Origin: Tritonibacter scottomollicae
GTDB taxonomy: Bacteria; Pseudomonadota; Alphaproteobacteria; Rhodobacterales; Rhodobacteraceae
DNA: 64,000 nt
Assembly (NCBI RefSeq): GCF_003003215.1
Contig: NZ_PVUF01000002.1
Coordinates: forward strand, 372,001 to 436,000
Direction of reading: 5' to 3'
Below, piece after piece: positions 37,175-45,085 of this stretch. The translations under genes and the position numbers were made by a program. Numbering within the stretch: position 1 is the stretch's first letter; each line of letters begins with the position of its first letter. The notes under the pieces were generated by a model, which saw only the letters and a list, made by a program, of their open reading frames with translations, had not been told where the DNA came from and ran no database searches.

Positions 37175-38410
37175 ATGGAAGGCATGGATGACGCCATCGC
37201 CAATATGGATACGCTGGGGCTGATCCTGCTGGGCGCAGGGGCCGGGCTGCTGCTGTTGGTGGTTCTCCTTGTGCAGTCGATGCGCGGCGCCGCGCGCACC
37301 GCTCGCGCGATTGAGCCGCTGGGTCAGCAGATGAGCACCCTCAGCCAGGTGGCGCAGCAGCTCTCTTCGGGACAGGAGGCGCTGCGCGGCAATCTGCAGA
37401 CCGTGTCGGACACTCAGGCCAATGCGCAGCTGCAGATTTTGCAAACGATGGAATCCCGTCTGGGCGATGTGCAGCAGCGCATGAATGATCGGCTGGCGGA
37501 CAATGCGATGAAACAGGCCCGCGCGATCTCCGATATGCAGGAACGCATGAGCGAGAGCCTGCATGGCAATGCCAAACGCACCGCCACCTCACTGACGCAG
37601 CTGCAGGAGCGGCTGGCGGTGATCGACAAGGCGCAGGACAATATCACCAAGCTGTCGGGCGATGTGCTGTCGCTGCAGGATATCCTGTCCAACAAGCAGA
37701 CACGCGGGGCATTCGGGGAAATCCAGCTCAACGATATCGTGTCCAAGGCGTTGCCGACGGATGCCTATGCGTTTCAATACACGCTGTCGAACGGCAAGCG
37801 CGCGGACTGCCTGATCCATCTGCCCAACCCGCCGGGGCCAATCGTGATCGACAGTAAGTTCCCGTTGGAGCCCTATGAGGCGTTGCGCAATGCCGAGACG
37901 CAGGACGCGCGCGCGCAGGCGGCGCGGCTGCTGAAGGGTGCGCTCAGGAAGCACATTCGGGACATCTCGGAAAAATACATCCTGGATGGCGAGACAGCCG
38001 ATGGCGCGCTGTTGTTCCTGCCCTCGGAGGCAGTCTATGCCGAATTGCATGCCAATTTCTCTGATGTGGTGCGCGAAGGGTTTGCGCTCAAGGTCTGGAT
38101 CGTCTCGCCCACCACCTGCATGGCGACGCTGAACACCATGCGCGCCATCCTCAAGGACGCGCGCATGCGCGAGCAGGCTGGCGCCATCCGCAAGGAATTG
38201 GGCCTGCTGCACAAGGATGTGGAGCGGCTTGGGGATCGGGTCGGCAATCTTGATCGCCACTTCAGCCAGGCGCAAAAGGATATTTCCGACATCAAGATCA
38301 GCGCCGACAAGGCCGGGCGCCGGGCGCAGCGGCTGGATAATTTCGACTTCGAGGAGCTGAGCCAGGACAGCGTCAGCCAGGTGGTCGCACTGGAAACTCC
38401 AGGCGAATGA
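37175..38410 (+). CDS. rmuC: DNA recombination protein RmuC
   Basis: A 411-residue RmuC family protein. An N-terminal membrane anchor (LGLILLGAGAGLLLLVVLLVQ) is followed by a coiled-coil region (about 45-170) and then the RmuC domain with RGAFGEIQLNDIV, VIDSKFPLEPYEAL, EAVYAELHANFSDV and IVSPTTCMATLNTMRAIL. RmuC limits inversions at short repeats in E. coli, and the fold is nuclease-like. It follows mutL closely, giving a genome-stability pair. The stop overlaps the ATG of the cyclase gene. Ribosome site AAGGAAC. Confidence 0.93.
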   Translation: MEGMDDAIANMDTLGLILLGAGAGLLLLVVLLVQSMRGAARTARAIEPLGQQMSTLSQVAQQLSSGQEALRGNLQTVSDTQANAQLQILQTMESRLGDVQQRMNDRLADNAMKQARAISDMQERMSESLHGNAKRTATSLTQLQERLAVIDKAQDNITKLSGDVLSLQDILSNKQTRGAFGEIQLNDIVSKALPTDAYAFQYTLSNGKRADCLIHLPNPPGPIVIDSKFPLEPYEALRNAETQDARAQAARLLKGALRKHIRDISEKYILDGETADGALLFLPSEAVYAELHANFSDVVREGFALKVWIVSPTTCMATLNTMRAILKDARMREQAGAIRKELGLLHKDVERLGDRVGNLDRHFSQAQKDISDIKISADKAGRRAQRLDNFDFEELSQDSVSQVVALETPGE

Positions 38411-39726
38411 GGGTCTTGCCGAAACGGCGGCGGATTGCACCTGATGCGGCCCTGTTGCGCGAGGCAGAGCTGAGAGCCGAAAAAGTTGTCTCGATCCTTC
38501 GGATGTTCGTGGCACTGGGGCTGATGGTTGTCTTCTTCCTCGCGGTCGGCGAACCGCCGGAGGAGATCGCGGACTTTCTGCGTAAACAGTGGATCTTTGC
38601 GGTCCTGTCGATGTTCTCGTATCTGTTGCTGGGCGCGCTGACGCTCTGGCTGGCGCGCAGTGGACGCTTCCGGCGCTGGATGGTCTGGCCCGTCGTGACG
38701 CTGGATTGCCTGTTCATGTTGGTGAACGCCTGGGTTGGTCTGGAGAACGTTTCGATGCCCGGTGCCTTGACCTTCCTGCTGCCTCCGACCTGGCTGGTGC
38801 CGCTTGTGCTGGCCTTTGCGGTGTTGCGGTTCAACCCTTATTTGCAGGCCTATTGCGTGGCGCTGGTCGTTGGTGGCCTCGGTTATCTCAGTTTTGTCAC
38901 GGAGGTTACCATCACACCTGATATCGCCAGCCGTGTGCAGCATCTGGTGGCGGTGCCGCCCAATATCGTGCGACTGGCGATGATCCTGCTCGCGGGGGTG
39001 GTGCTGGTGGTGGCGGCCGCAGCGCTGCGGGGCCTGTTGCATCGCGCCCTGATCGAGACAGAAAAACGCCTGTTGCTGACCCGGTACCTGCCTGCGCGGT
39101 TGGCCGAGCGTATGCAGACAGAGGATCTGGACGATCTGCGTCAGGGGAAGCGGCAGGACATGGCGGTGATGTTCATCGACATCCGTGGTTTCACCTCCTG
39201 GGCAGAGGGACGTGACCCGGCGGAAGTCGGCGCCTTTGTCACCGAATATCGCATCCGCGTTCAACGCGCAGCCCGCCAGACACATGGTATGGTCGACAAG
39301 TTCATCGGCGACGGTGCCATGCTGTTGTTTGATGGCGCAGAGGCGCCGAAACGGGCGCTGCAATGTGCCATGCAATTGTCGGCAGAGATGCAGGAGTGGT
39401 CCATGCTGCGGCATGCTGAGGGGCGTCCGGATGTGCATGTCGGCATTGGGCTGCATTGGGGCGAGGTGTTCTCCGGCGTGGTCGGAGACGAAGACCGGCT
39501 TGAGTATACTGCGCTTGGCGACACGGTGAATACTGCGTCGCGGCTGGAGCAGATGACCAAGACCAATGACATGGAAATCATCGTGTCTGCAGCCGTTCTG
39601 GAGGCCGCCAATCTGCTCATGTCCGAGCGCGAAGACTGGGTGACGCTGGATCCCGAGCCGCTACGCGGGCGCAGTCAGCCGCTCGCGCTTTTTGGGCGAC
39701 CACGGGGCGCGTCGGCTCAGGTCTGA
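38407..39726 (+). CDS. Membrane-bound class III adenylate/guanylate cyclase
   Basis: A 439-residue protein with six hydrophobic segments in residues ~30-215, followed by a class III nucleotide cyclase domain (about 235-430). The metal-binding aspartates are in FIDIRGFTSW and KFIGDGAMLLF. The transition-state Asn/Arg motif is ALGDTVNTASRLE. It probably makes cAMP, but base specificity cannot be settled by eye. It overlaps rmuC by four bases (ATGA), so it is translated in the mutL-rmuC message or its tail. The membrane domain has no recognisable sensor fold. Confidence 0.9.
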   Translation: MRVLPKRRRIAPDAALLREAELRAEKVVSILRMFVALGLMVVFFLAVGEPPEEIADFLRKQWIFAVLSMFSYLLLGALTLWLARSGRFRRWMVWPVVTLDCLFMLVNAWVGLENVSMPGALTFLLPPTWLVPLVLAFAVLRFNPYLQAYCVALVVGGLGYLSFVTEVTITPDIASRVQHLVAVPPNIVRLAMILLAGVVLVVAAAALRGLLHRALIETEKRLLLTRYLPARLAERMQTEDLDDLRQGKRQDMAVMFIDIRGFTSWAEGRDPAEVGAFVTEYRIRVQRAARQTHGMVDKFIGDGAMLLFDGAEAPKRALQCAMQLSAEMQEWSMLRHAEGRPDVHVGIGLHWGEVFSGVVGDEDRLEYTALGDTVNTASRLEQMTKTNDMEIIVSAAVLEAANLLMSEREDWVTLDPEPLRGRSQPLALFGRPRGASAQV

Positions 39727-39805
39727 CTTGTCGCAGATCAAGGACACACGACGGACATTGCAGCACCATCTGACCTCAGCAGCGAGACAGCAGGAGGCAA
39801 ACAAG

Positions 39806-40129
39806 ATGGTTGATATTGCAACAAACAAAGCGGAGCAGGTGGCGCTGATGGCGCGCGAAATCAGCCGTGCAGAGCCGGAGCTGCGCGCCTTTATTGCCGA
39901 TATGAATGAGGATGAGCAGGCCGAGCTGGTGGCGATCCTCTGGGTCGGGCGCGGGGTTTTCGAGGCGGAGGAATTCACTCAGGCTGTGGACACGGCGCGC
40001 CAGGAGAAGACCACGCCAACCGAGGATTACCTGATGGCAACGCCGATCCTGGCCTATGACATCGAGGCGGGGCTGGAGGCCTTGGGCGTTGATGTCTCGG
40101 CACTTGCCGAGGATGTCATGGGGCGCTGA
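39806..40129 (+). CDS. DUF3775 family protein
   Basis: A 107-residue acidic protein matching DUF3775: LRAFIADMNEDEQAELVAILWVGRGVF and EDYLMATPILAYDIEAGLEALG. Function unknown. The ATG at 39806 has CAGGAGG upstream; the longer open frame back to 39692 overlaps the cyclase gene end and is not supported. A terminator follows, closing the mutL-rmuC-cyclase run. Confidence 0.78.
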   Translation: MVDIATNKAEQVALMAREISRAEPELRAFIADMNEDEQAELVAILWVGRGVFEAEEFTQAVDTARQEKTTPTEDYLMATPILAYDIEAGLEALGVDVSALAEDVMGR

Positions 40130-40182
40130 GCGGGTTTGGGGCGCGATATTTCACAGGGTCGGGCCGCCAGACTGTGAACAGG

Positions 40183-40216
40183 AAAAAAAGCCCCACCAAA
40201 TTGGCGGGGCTTTTTA
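40183..40216. terminator. Bidirectional terminator after the DUF3775 gene
   Basis: AGCCCC-A-CC pairs with GG-C-GGGGCT (40189-40210 region), flanked by AAAAAA on the left and TTTTT on the right. It serves both the plus-strand run and the convergent saccharopine-enzyme operon. Confidence 0.88.
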
Positions 40217-40242
40217 TAGTGTCAAGTCGTGGATGGTACGCC

Positions 40243-41385
40243 TCAGGAGCGGTGTGACACCACCTGAAGGTGCTGCGCGAGCGCACCGATACGGCCCATC
40301 CAGCTGTCGACCAGCGCGGCATCGCTGGGCGCAGCGCTGACGCCGGGGGCGATCTTGCCATTCATTGCCGCCTCGATGGCGAAGGAGACCGGGTAGGACA
40401 CCAGACGCGCCATGGCGCTGCCGCGATCATCGCCCCAGGCATCCATCACATAAGTCTTGTGCCACTTGGTCTCGCCGTCTTTTTCTGCCTTGAGATCCAC
40501 GCAGAGGACCACGCGGTCCGGCTCGCCCTCGTCATAGGCGTTGTCCTGCCAGAACTGGTCGGACATCTCCTTGAGACGGGCGTCGCCTGCCTCACCTTCG
40601 AGGGTTTCGACCTCCTTGAAGACATCGGCCCAGGCCTCTGACCAGCCATCCAGACGCAGGGTCCCGCGCACGAAAGTCTTCACCTTCCAGTCCGCGCCGA
40701 AATGATACTGCTCCATGAAGGGCAGCGAGTCGCGGTTGGGATAAACTTGGAAGGTTTCCGGCGTGGCCAGCGGCGCGTCGTAGGTGGAGAGCGCGTCCCA
40801 GGGGCGGGCGACATCGTAGGTTTCGAAGTTGCGGATCGAGCGCGACGGTGAGCGCAGTGCCTTCAGCACGCCAAGGGGCGACCAGCTGAACTTGTAGCGG
40901 AACGGGTTTGGGGTCTTGGGAATGCCACCGCAATAGGACAGGAAACTGATCTCGTTGTCCGCGTCGAAGGACGGAGATTCGGCATATTCCGCCACCAGCG
41001 CATGAGCCATCAGGTGGTCGATGCCCGGATCAAGACCAACCTCGTTCACCAGCGCGACACCGGCATCCTTGGCCTTTTGATCCAGCGCCCGCATCTCGGG
41101 CGAGATATAGGAGGAGGACACAAAATGCGCGCCGTTGTTGATCGCCAGTTCCGCAAGCTCCACATGCCAGTCACCGGGCAGCATGGAGACCACGACGTCG
41201 GCGGGGCTCAGCAGCTCGGACAGGCGCGCGATGGAGAATTTGTGGATATTGGTGGTCAGATCGCCGATCGCCTCGGCGGCCTTTTCGGGCGTGCGGTTCC
41301 AGACGGCGACGTCGTGACCCGCTTCGAGCAGGCGACGCAGGCCGGGAATGGCGGAGAGGCCGGTGCCGCACCAGTGAATAGTCAT
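40243..41385 (-). CDS. Saccharopine dehydrogenase/reductase-family protein
   Basis: A 380-residue NAD(P)-dependent enzyme of the saccharopine dehydrogenase superfamily. The Rossmann start is MTIHWCGTGLSAIPGLRRLLEAG (GxGxxxxG-like, slightly degenerate), followed by ADVVVSMLPGDWH, NEVGLDPGIDHLMA and SYCGGIPKT. The GLDPGIDH and CGGIP stretches are typical of saccharopine reductase-type members, which interconvert aminoadipate semialdehyde plus glutamate and saccharopine. The ATG has AAGGAG upstream. It follows the LYS1-like gene by 29 bases, so the two probably act in one lysine-related pathway. Confidence 0.87.
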   Translation of the reverse strand: MTIHWCGTGLSAIPGLRRLLEAGHDVAVWNRTPEKAAEAIGDLTTNIHKFSIARLSELLSPADVVVSMLPGDWHVELAELAINNGAHFVSSSYISPEMRALDQKAKDAGVALVNEVGLDPGIDHLMAHALVAEYAESPSFDADNEISFLSYCGGIPKTPNPFRYKFSWSPLGVLKALRSPSRSIRNFETYDVARPWDALSTYDAPLATPETFQVYPNRDSLPFMEQYHFGADWKVKTFVRGTLRLDGWSEAWADVFKEVETLEGEAGDARLKEMSDQFWQDNAYDEGEPDRVVLCVDLKAEKDGETKWHKTYVMDAWGDDRGSAMARLVSYPVSFAIEAAMNGKIAPGVSAAPSDAALVDSWMGRIGALAQHLQVVSHRS

Positions 41386-41414
41386 GTCAGTTCTCCTTGG
41401 TCGGGGCAGGCCGC

Positions 41415-42467
41415 TTAGCCTGCCACATGTTCGTCAAAGACCGCCTTGGCCCGGCCCCAGACGCCCGAATTCAGATCGGGCAGGGTCAGGAGGCTGGCCA
41501 GAAGCTGGTCCGCATAGTCCTCGGAGCTTTCCGCGGGCAGCATCGAGGGCAGATTGTCGATCGCCATCACGTCGAGCACGGGCGCCTCTGCAACCCTTAG
41601 GGCCGGCGCGTCCCACGTGGTGGCACGGTCATAAACAGGAACCGGATTGTAGTCGCTATCCGGGTCGCAGGCCACATCACCAATTGCGGTGAGTTTACGG
41701 ACCGCGCCAAGCGCCTCCTGCGGCACGAACACCGGTGTGCCGGGGCGGGCAAAGATGCAGTTCAGGAACAGGTCATGGTCGAGGATTTGTGGGAAAGGGC
41801 CGCCGCTTGCGGTCTCGGCCATGTCCCATTTGGTGACACTGACCCCCATCGCTTCGCACAGGTCGGCAGCGCCGGTGCCGACACGGCCAAGCGCGCCGAT
41901 GACGATGGCAGTGGGGCGGTCCATGCTGATCGCGTCCAACTCGCCAGCCAGATCGGCCAGCAGGGCATGTTTGTCTTTGTAGACACCAACGGGGCCGCAG
42001 ATCTCGTCGCGTTGCTGCGCGGCCCAGGCCTTGAGCGTGACGGCAGCGCCAGCATAGCCCGCCCAATAGCCGAAGGCGGCAACCCGGCGGCCGGTCTCGT
42101 CCACCAGATACTCCAGATCATACAGCGTGCCACCGCCTTCGCGGAACCGGCGCAGCAGTTCCTTGCCGGAGTGCTGGCCCTTGAACGCATGGCCGAACAT
42201 GATGTGGCGATGGGTCAGGGGCGTGCCGTCGTCCGGCAGCTCCTTGAGGCCAAAGATGATCGCGTCTGGCGGGGCGTCGGGCCAGGAATTCTCTGCCGCG
42301 ATCTCGCAGCCTGCGTCGATGTAGCCCTGCAGCGGAATGGCGCGACTGGCGCTTTCTTCAACGGTGACGCGGAGGCCGGCCTCCAGAAGCGCCGCTGCGC
42401 CGGCCGGGGTCAGCCCGACGCGATCCTCGTTCTGGCGCTGTTCGGCGCGGACCCAGAGATGTGTCAT
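41415..42467 (-). CDS. Saccharopine dehydrogenase (LYS1-like, lysine-forming type)
   Basis: A 350-residue enzyme with an alanine-dehydrogenase-type N-terminal domain (HLWVRAEQRQNEDRVGLTP, FGLKELPDD, HRHIMFGHAFKGQ) and a Rossmann part (AIVIGALGRVGTGAADLCEAMG). These match NAD-dependent saccharopine dehydrogenase (lysine-forming), which acts reversibly on saccharopine. The ATG at 42467 has AAGGAC upstream and is preferred to an in-frame TTG at 42482. In marine Roseobacter relatives the saccharopine route is used for lysine degradation, so catabolism is likely; direction is inferred. It lies between a GST gene and the saccharopine-reductase-like gene. Confidence 0.88.
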   Translation of the reverse strand: MTHLWVRAEQRQNEDRVGLTPAGAAALLEAGLRVTVEESASRAIPLQGYIDAGCEIAAENSWPDAPPDAIIFGLKELPDDGTPLTHRHIMFGHAFKGQHSGKELLRRFREGGGTLYDLEYLVDETGRRVAAFGYWAGYAGAAVTLKAWAAQQRDEICGPVGVYKDKHALLADLAGELDAISMDRPTAIVIGALGRVGTGAADLCEAMGVSVTKWDMAETASGGPFPQILDHDLFLNCIFARPGTPVFVPQEALGAVRKLTAIGDVACDPDSDYNPVPVYDRATTWDAPALRVAEAPVLDVMAIDNLPSMLPAESSEDYADQLLASLLTLPDLNSGVWGRAKAVFDEHVAG

Positions 42468-42478
42468 AGTTTTGTCCT

Positions 42479-43093
42479 TCAAAGCATATCCTTGGCGCGC
42501 ACGGCTTTGACGCTGTCGCGTGCCTCCATCGCCGCCATGAAGGCGGTGAGTTTCGGAAAACGTGCGATCTTGACCCCGTCGCCTTCGAGCCAGGTGCAGA
42601 CCACATAGAGGTAGCAGTCGGCGAGGCTGGGGCTGTCGCCCAGAACAAAAGGACCGCGCAGGCCGTGGTTGCAGATGTAGTCGCAGGAGGCGGCCATGGT
42701 CTCGGGCACCTTGCGGGCCATGTCCTTGAACGAGGCCGGATTGGAGGCCCAGCGGGCGCCGCGCAGCTTGTGGGCGTGGTTCACATGCATGGTGGAAGCG
42801 AGATAGAACATCACCTCACGCATGCGGGCGGCCAGCACCGGATCATTGGGGCGCAGACCCGCCTCGGGGGCCATGTCGGCGATCAATTCCAGCAGAGCGC
42901 CGGTTTCGGTCAGGATACCGCCCTCGACCACCAGTGCGGGCACCCGGCCCTTGGGGTTGATCTGGTGATAGGCTCTGGTGGTTTGCTGACGTTCGGCAAA
43001 ATCGATCCTGATCGCCTCATACTCCAGACCGGCTTCCTCAAGCGCGATGGCCACGGCGATAGAGATGGTATTGGGCGCGTAGTAGAGTTGCAT
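42479..43093 (-). CDS. Glutathione S-transferase
   Basis: A 204-residue GST with a thioredoxin-like N-terminal domain (MQLYYAPNTISIAVAIALEEAG, NPKGRVPALVVEGGILTETGALLELIAD) and a helical C-terminal domain (PFVLGDSPSLADCYLY). The N-terminal Tyr/Ser region is compatible with beta-class or related bacterial GSTs, but the class is not certain. The ATG follows CAGGAGA. Stop and next start are 11 bases apart, so it belongs to the saccharopine-enzyme operon. Its role there is unknown. Confidence 0.9.
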   Translation of the reverse strand: MQLYYAPNTISIAVAIALEEAGLEYEAIRIDFAERQQTTRAYHQINPKGRVPALVVEGGILTETGALLELIADMAPEAGLRPNDPVLAARMREVMFYLASTMHVNHAHKLRGARWASNPASFKDMARKVPETMAASCDYICNHGLRGPFVLGDSPSLADCYLYVVCTWLEGDGVKIARFPKLTAFMAAMEARDSVKAVRAKDML

Positions 43094-43116
43094 GGCGGTC
43101 TCCTGTGCGGGGCGAT

Positions 43117-43773
43117 CTAGAGGTGAGTGCGCGCGTATTGCCGGTCGGGCTCTTCCAGATGCGGCACCGCGTTGAAGAGGACCGGCGCATAGTGCCCGCC
43201 GATATTGTGCAGGCGGTGCAGCGAGGTGTTCATGATGGCAAGGGCGATGCGGGCGGTGGCGGCAGTATCCAGCCCGAGGCAGTGGCGCATTACCATGGAG
43301 ATTAAGCCACCCGAGGTCACGACCAGCGCCGGGCCGTCGCCTTTGGCGATTTCCGACAGGGCGGCCTTGGTGCGGCTCTCAAAGTCGCGCCAGCTTTCAT
43401 AGGGGGCGGCAATGCGATCCGCTTCCCAAGCGGCAAAGACCTGCGGCAAATGGGCGACAAAACCTTCGCGCTCCTGCGGGATCGCCAGACCGTGCTGGGC
43501 CTCCATCGCCTGGGCGAGGGTGAAATATTCCATCTCGTTGAGGCGTGGATCGCGGATCAACTGTCCGGCGTCAAAGCCCATGGCGCGGGCGGTTTCCTCG
43601 TGCCGGGTGAGGGTGCCGCAGTAGATGCGGGCATAGTGATCCTTGCAGCTGCGCAGGTGATCGCCCAGCCATTGGGCCTGCTGGTGGCCAAGCGGACTCA
43701 GCTTGTCGTAGCTGATTTCGTCCCGTGCCCCGGTATTGGCCTGGCCGTGGCGGACCAGCGTGATCTCTGACAT
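43117..43773 (-). CDS. Histidine phosphatase (phosphoglycerate mutase-like) family protein
   Basis: A 218-residue member of the histidine phosphatase superfamily. The phosphorylated His is in the N-terminal ITLVRHGQAN motif (RHG). The downstream Arg region is SGTLTRHEETA, and the second catalytic His lies in VVTSGGLISMVMRHCLG, where the usual SHGG is changed to TSGG. That change may weaken or alter catalysis. The ATG has AAAGAGG upstream. It is the first gene of the minus-strand operon with GST and the two saccharopine-type enzymes. Confidence 0.87.
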   Translation of the reverse strand: MSEITLVRHGQANTGARDEISYDKLSPLGHQQAQWLGDHLRSCKDHYARIYCGTLTRHEETARAMGFDAGQLIRDPRLNEMEYFTLAQAMEAQHGLAIPQEREGFVAHLPQVFAAWEADRIAAPYESWRDFESRTKAALSEIAKGDGPALVVTSGGLISMVMRHCLGLDTAATARIALAIMNTSLHRLHNIGGHYAPVLFNAVPHLEEPDRQYARTHL

Positions 43774-43892
43774 GCGCGCCTCTTTGATCCTGTCGCAGAA
43801 TTACTAGGGGAGGGGCGCCCGGGTTGAAAGGGGCAAACTGCAAGCGATTCAGAGGAGCGGGATGCGGGGCCGTCCGGAGCGGCCCGCGGCCA

Positions 43893-44120
43893 TCAGGCGC
43901 GGTTGTAGCCGCGTTTCAACATCCGGTGGCGATGACGGTCTGCTGCCACCGAGGCTTCGCGCAGGTTGCCGAAGATATTGATGGTCGTTCGCCCCTTGCC
44001 ACCCTTCACGCCCCATTCGCGCAGGAGGGAGACCTCGTCGAAGAGGTTCATCGCGAGCTCGATCCGGTAGAACCGAGGAGGGCGGGTTTCAGCGCGATTA
44101 TAGAGCAGACAGGTGGCCAT
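43893..44120 (-). CDS. Stand-alone WGR-domain protein
   Basis: A 75-residue protein that is almost entirely a WGR domain: RFYRIELAMNLFDEVSLLREWGVKGGKGRTTINIFGNLREA. WGR domains occur in PARP-type enzymes and some bacterial proteins, where they contact nucleic acid or protein. Here the name-giving WGR reads WGV. The C-terminal tail is basic (RHRHRMLKRGYNR). The ATG at 44120 opens directly downstream of the structured repeat copy B. Function unknown. Confidence 0.8.
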   Translation of the reverse strand: MATCLLYNRAETRPPRFYRIELAMNLFDEVSLLREWGVKGGKGRTTINIFGNLREASVAADRHRHRMLKRGYNRA

Positions 44121-44159
44121 ATTGTCTTTTTACGCGAGCCGAATCATCGCCGCAAGAGG

Positions 44160-44338
44160 TCGGGTGTACTCCCGCCCGTCGCCGGAGGAGAAAATCCTCC
44201 GCTCCCGTTGGGCGTGGCGCCGCGCCTGTGGCGCGGCGCTGCCGCTTGCCCCGAATAGGGGCAAGCGGCCCGGCCCAACTCCGCCAAGAGGATTTGCCGC
44301 AGGCAAGGCCTCTGTGGCGGCGGGAGCGCCCCTCCTCC
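44160..44338 (+). repeat. Structured intergenic repeat, copy B
   Basis: Plus-strand order: GTCGGG, outer arm CTCCCGC (44169-44175), hairpin GGAGGA-GAAAA-TCCTCC, block CGCTCCCGTTGGGC, hairpin GCGCCGCGCC/GGCGCGGCGC, hairpin CCGCTTGCCCC/GGGGCAAGCGG, GCCCAA closing against TTGGGC, block CCGCCAAG with a fourth hairpin (CCTCTGTGGCGG side), and outer arm GCGGGAG (44320-44326). It occupies the gap between the response-regulator stop and the WGR start. The block order and spacing match copy A at 19814-20009, inverted. Confidence 0.85.
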
Positions 44339-44365
44339 CTCACACCGGATTTGTGGCAGGCCGGG

Positions 44366-45085
44366 TTAACTCCAGCTGACATCTCCGAGGAAAATATACC
44401 CGGCGCCATAAATCGTCTTTATCAGGCGCGGGTTCTTGGGATCCTCGCGCAGTTTGGTGCGCAGGCGGGAAATGCGCACATCCATTGCCCGGTCAAAACT
44501 GTCCCCGGCCCCGCCGCCTAGTCGTTCCATCATCTGTGCGCGGGAAATCAGCCGCTTTGGGCTTTCCAGAAACAGGCGCAACACTTCTCCTTCGGCGTGG
44601 GAAAAGGCGGTTTCCTCCCCGGCCTCGTCTTCCAGCGCGTAGCGGTCGAAATGCGCGGTCCAGCCTGAAAACTGTGCCCGATCTCCAGACGGCGCCTGCC
44701 CGCCCCGGGGGGCATCGCGCAGGCGTACGCGGATACGGGCGACAACCTCCGCCGGATCAAAGGGTTTGGTGATATAGTCATCGGCGCCGAGCTCCAACCC
44801 AGTGACCCGATCCTGCACTTGCGCCCGACCCGAAATGATAATGACACTGGCCCCCTGTTCCAGCGCCAGCCGGTGCACCAGCGCCAGCCCGTCGGTATCC
44901 GGCAGCGACAGATCCACCAGGCAGACGTCTGGTGTCACCCGTTTCAAGGCAACCTCGAAATCGCGGGCGCGGGAAAAGCTCTGGGTGCGATAGCCGGCGT
45001 CCTCCAGCGTTTCCGTCAGCAGCTGGCGGATCTCCGGCTCGTCATCGAGGATCGTCACGAGAGGGGATTGATTGGCATCACGCAT
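44366..45085 (-). CDS. OmpR-family response regulator
   Basis: A 239-residue response regulator. The receiver domain has the acidic pair in ILDDEP, phospho-acceptor D58 in CLVDLSLPD and the Lys in DDYITKPFDP. The C-terminal winged helix (AHFDRYALEDE ... RAMDVRISRLRTKLREDPKNPRLIKTIYGAGYIF) is the OmpR/PhoB type that binds DNA repeats. Its first bases overlap the end of the hybrid kinase gene by eight bases, so the two are co-translated. Likely targets are the palindromes upstream of the ligase/ABC operon. Confidence 0.93.
   Translation of the reverse strand: MRDANQSPLVTILDDEPEIRQLLTETLEDAGYRTQSFSRARDFEVALKRVTPDVCLVDLSLPDTDGLALVHRLALEQGASVIIISGRAQVQDRVTGLELGADDYITKPFDPAEVVARIRVRLRDAPRGGQAPSGDRAQFSGWTAHFDRYALEDEAGEETAFSHAEGEVLRLFLESPKRLISRAQMMERLGGGAGDSFDRAMDVRISRLRTKLREDPKNPRLIKTIYGAGYIFLGDVSWS

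Noticed and set aside
43861-43892. GC-rich hairpin after the WGR gene as a terminator
   Set aside because: The GGGCCG/CGGCCC pairing is short and no T run follows, so a terminator is not supported.
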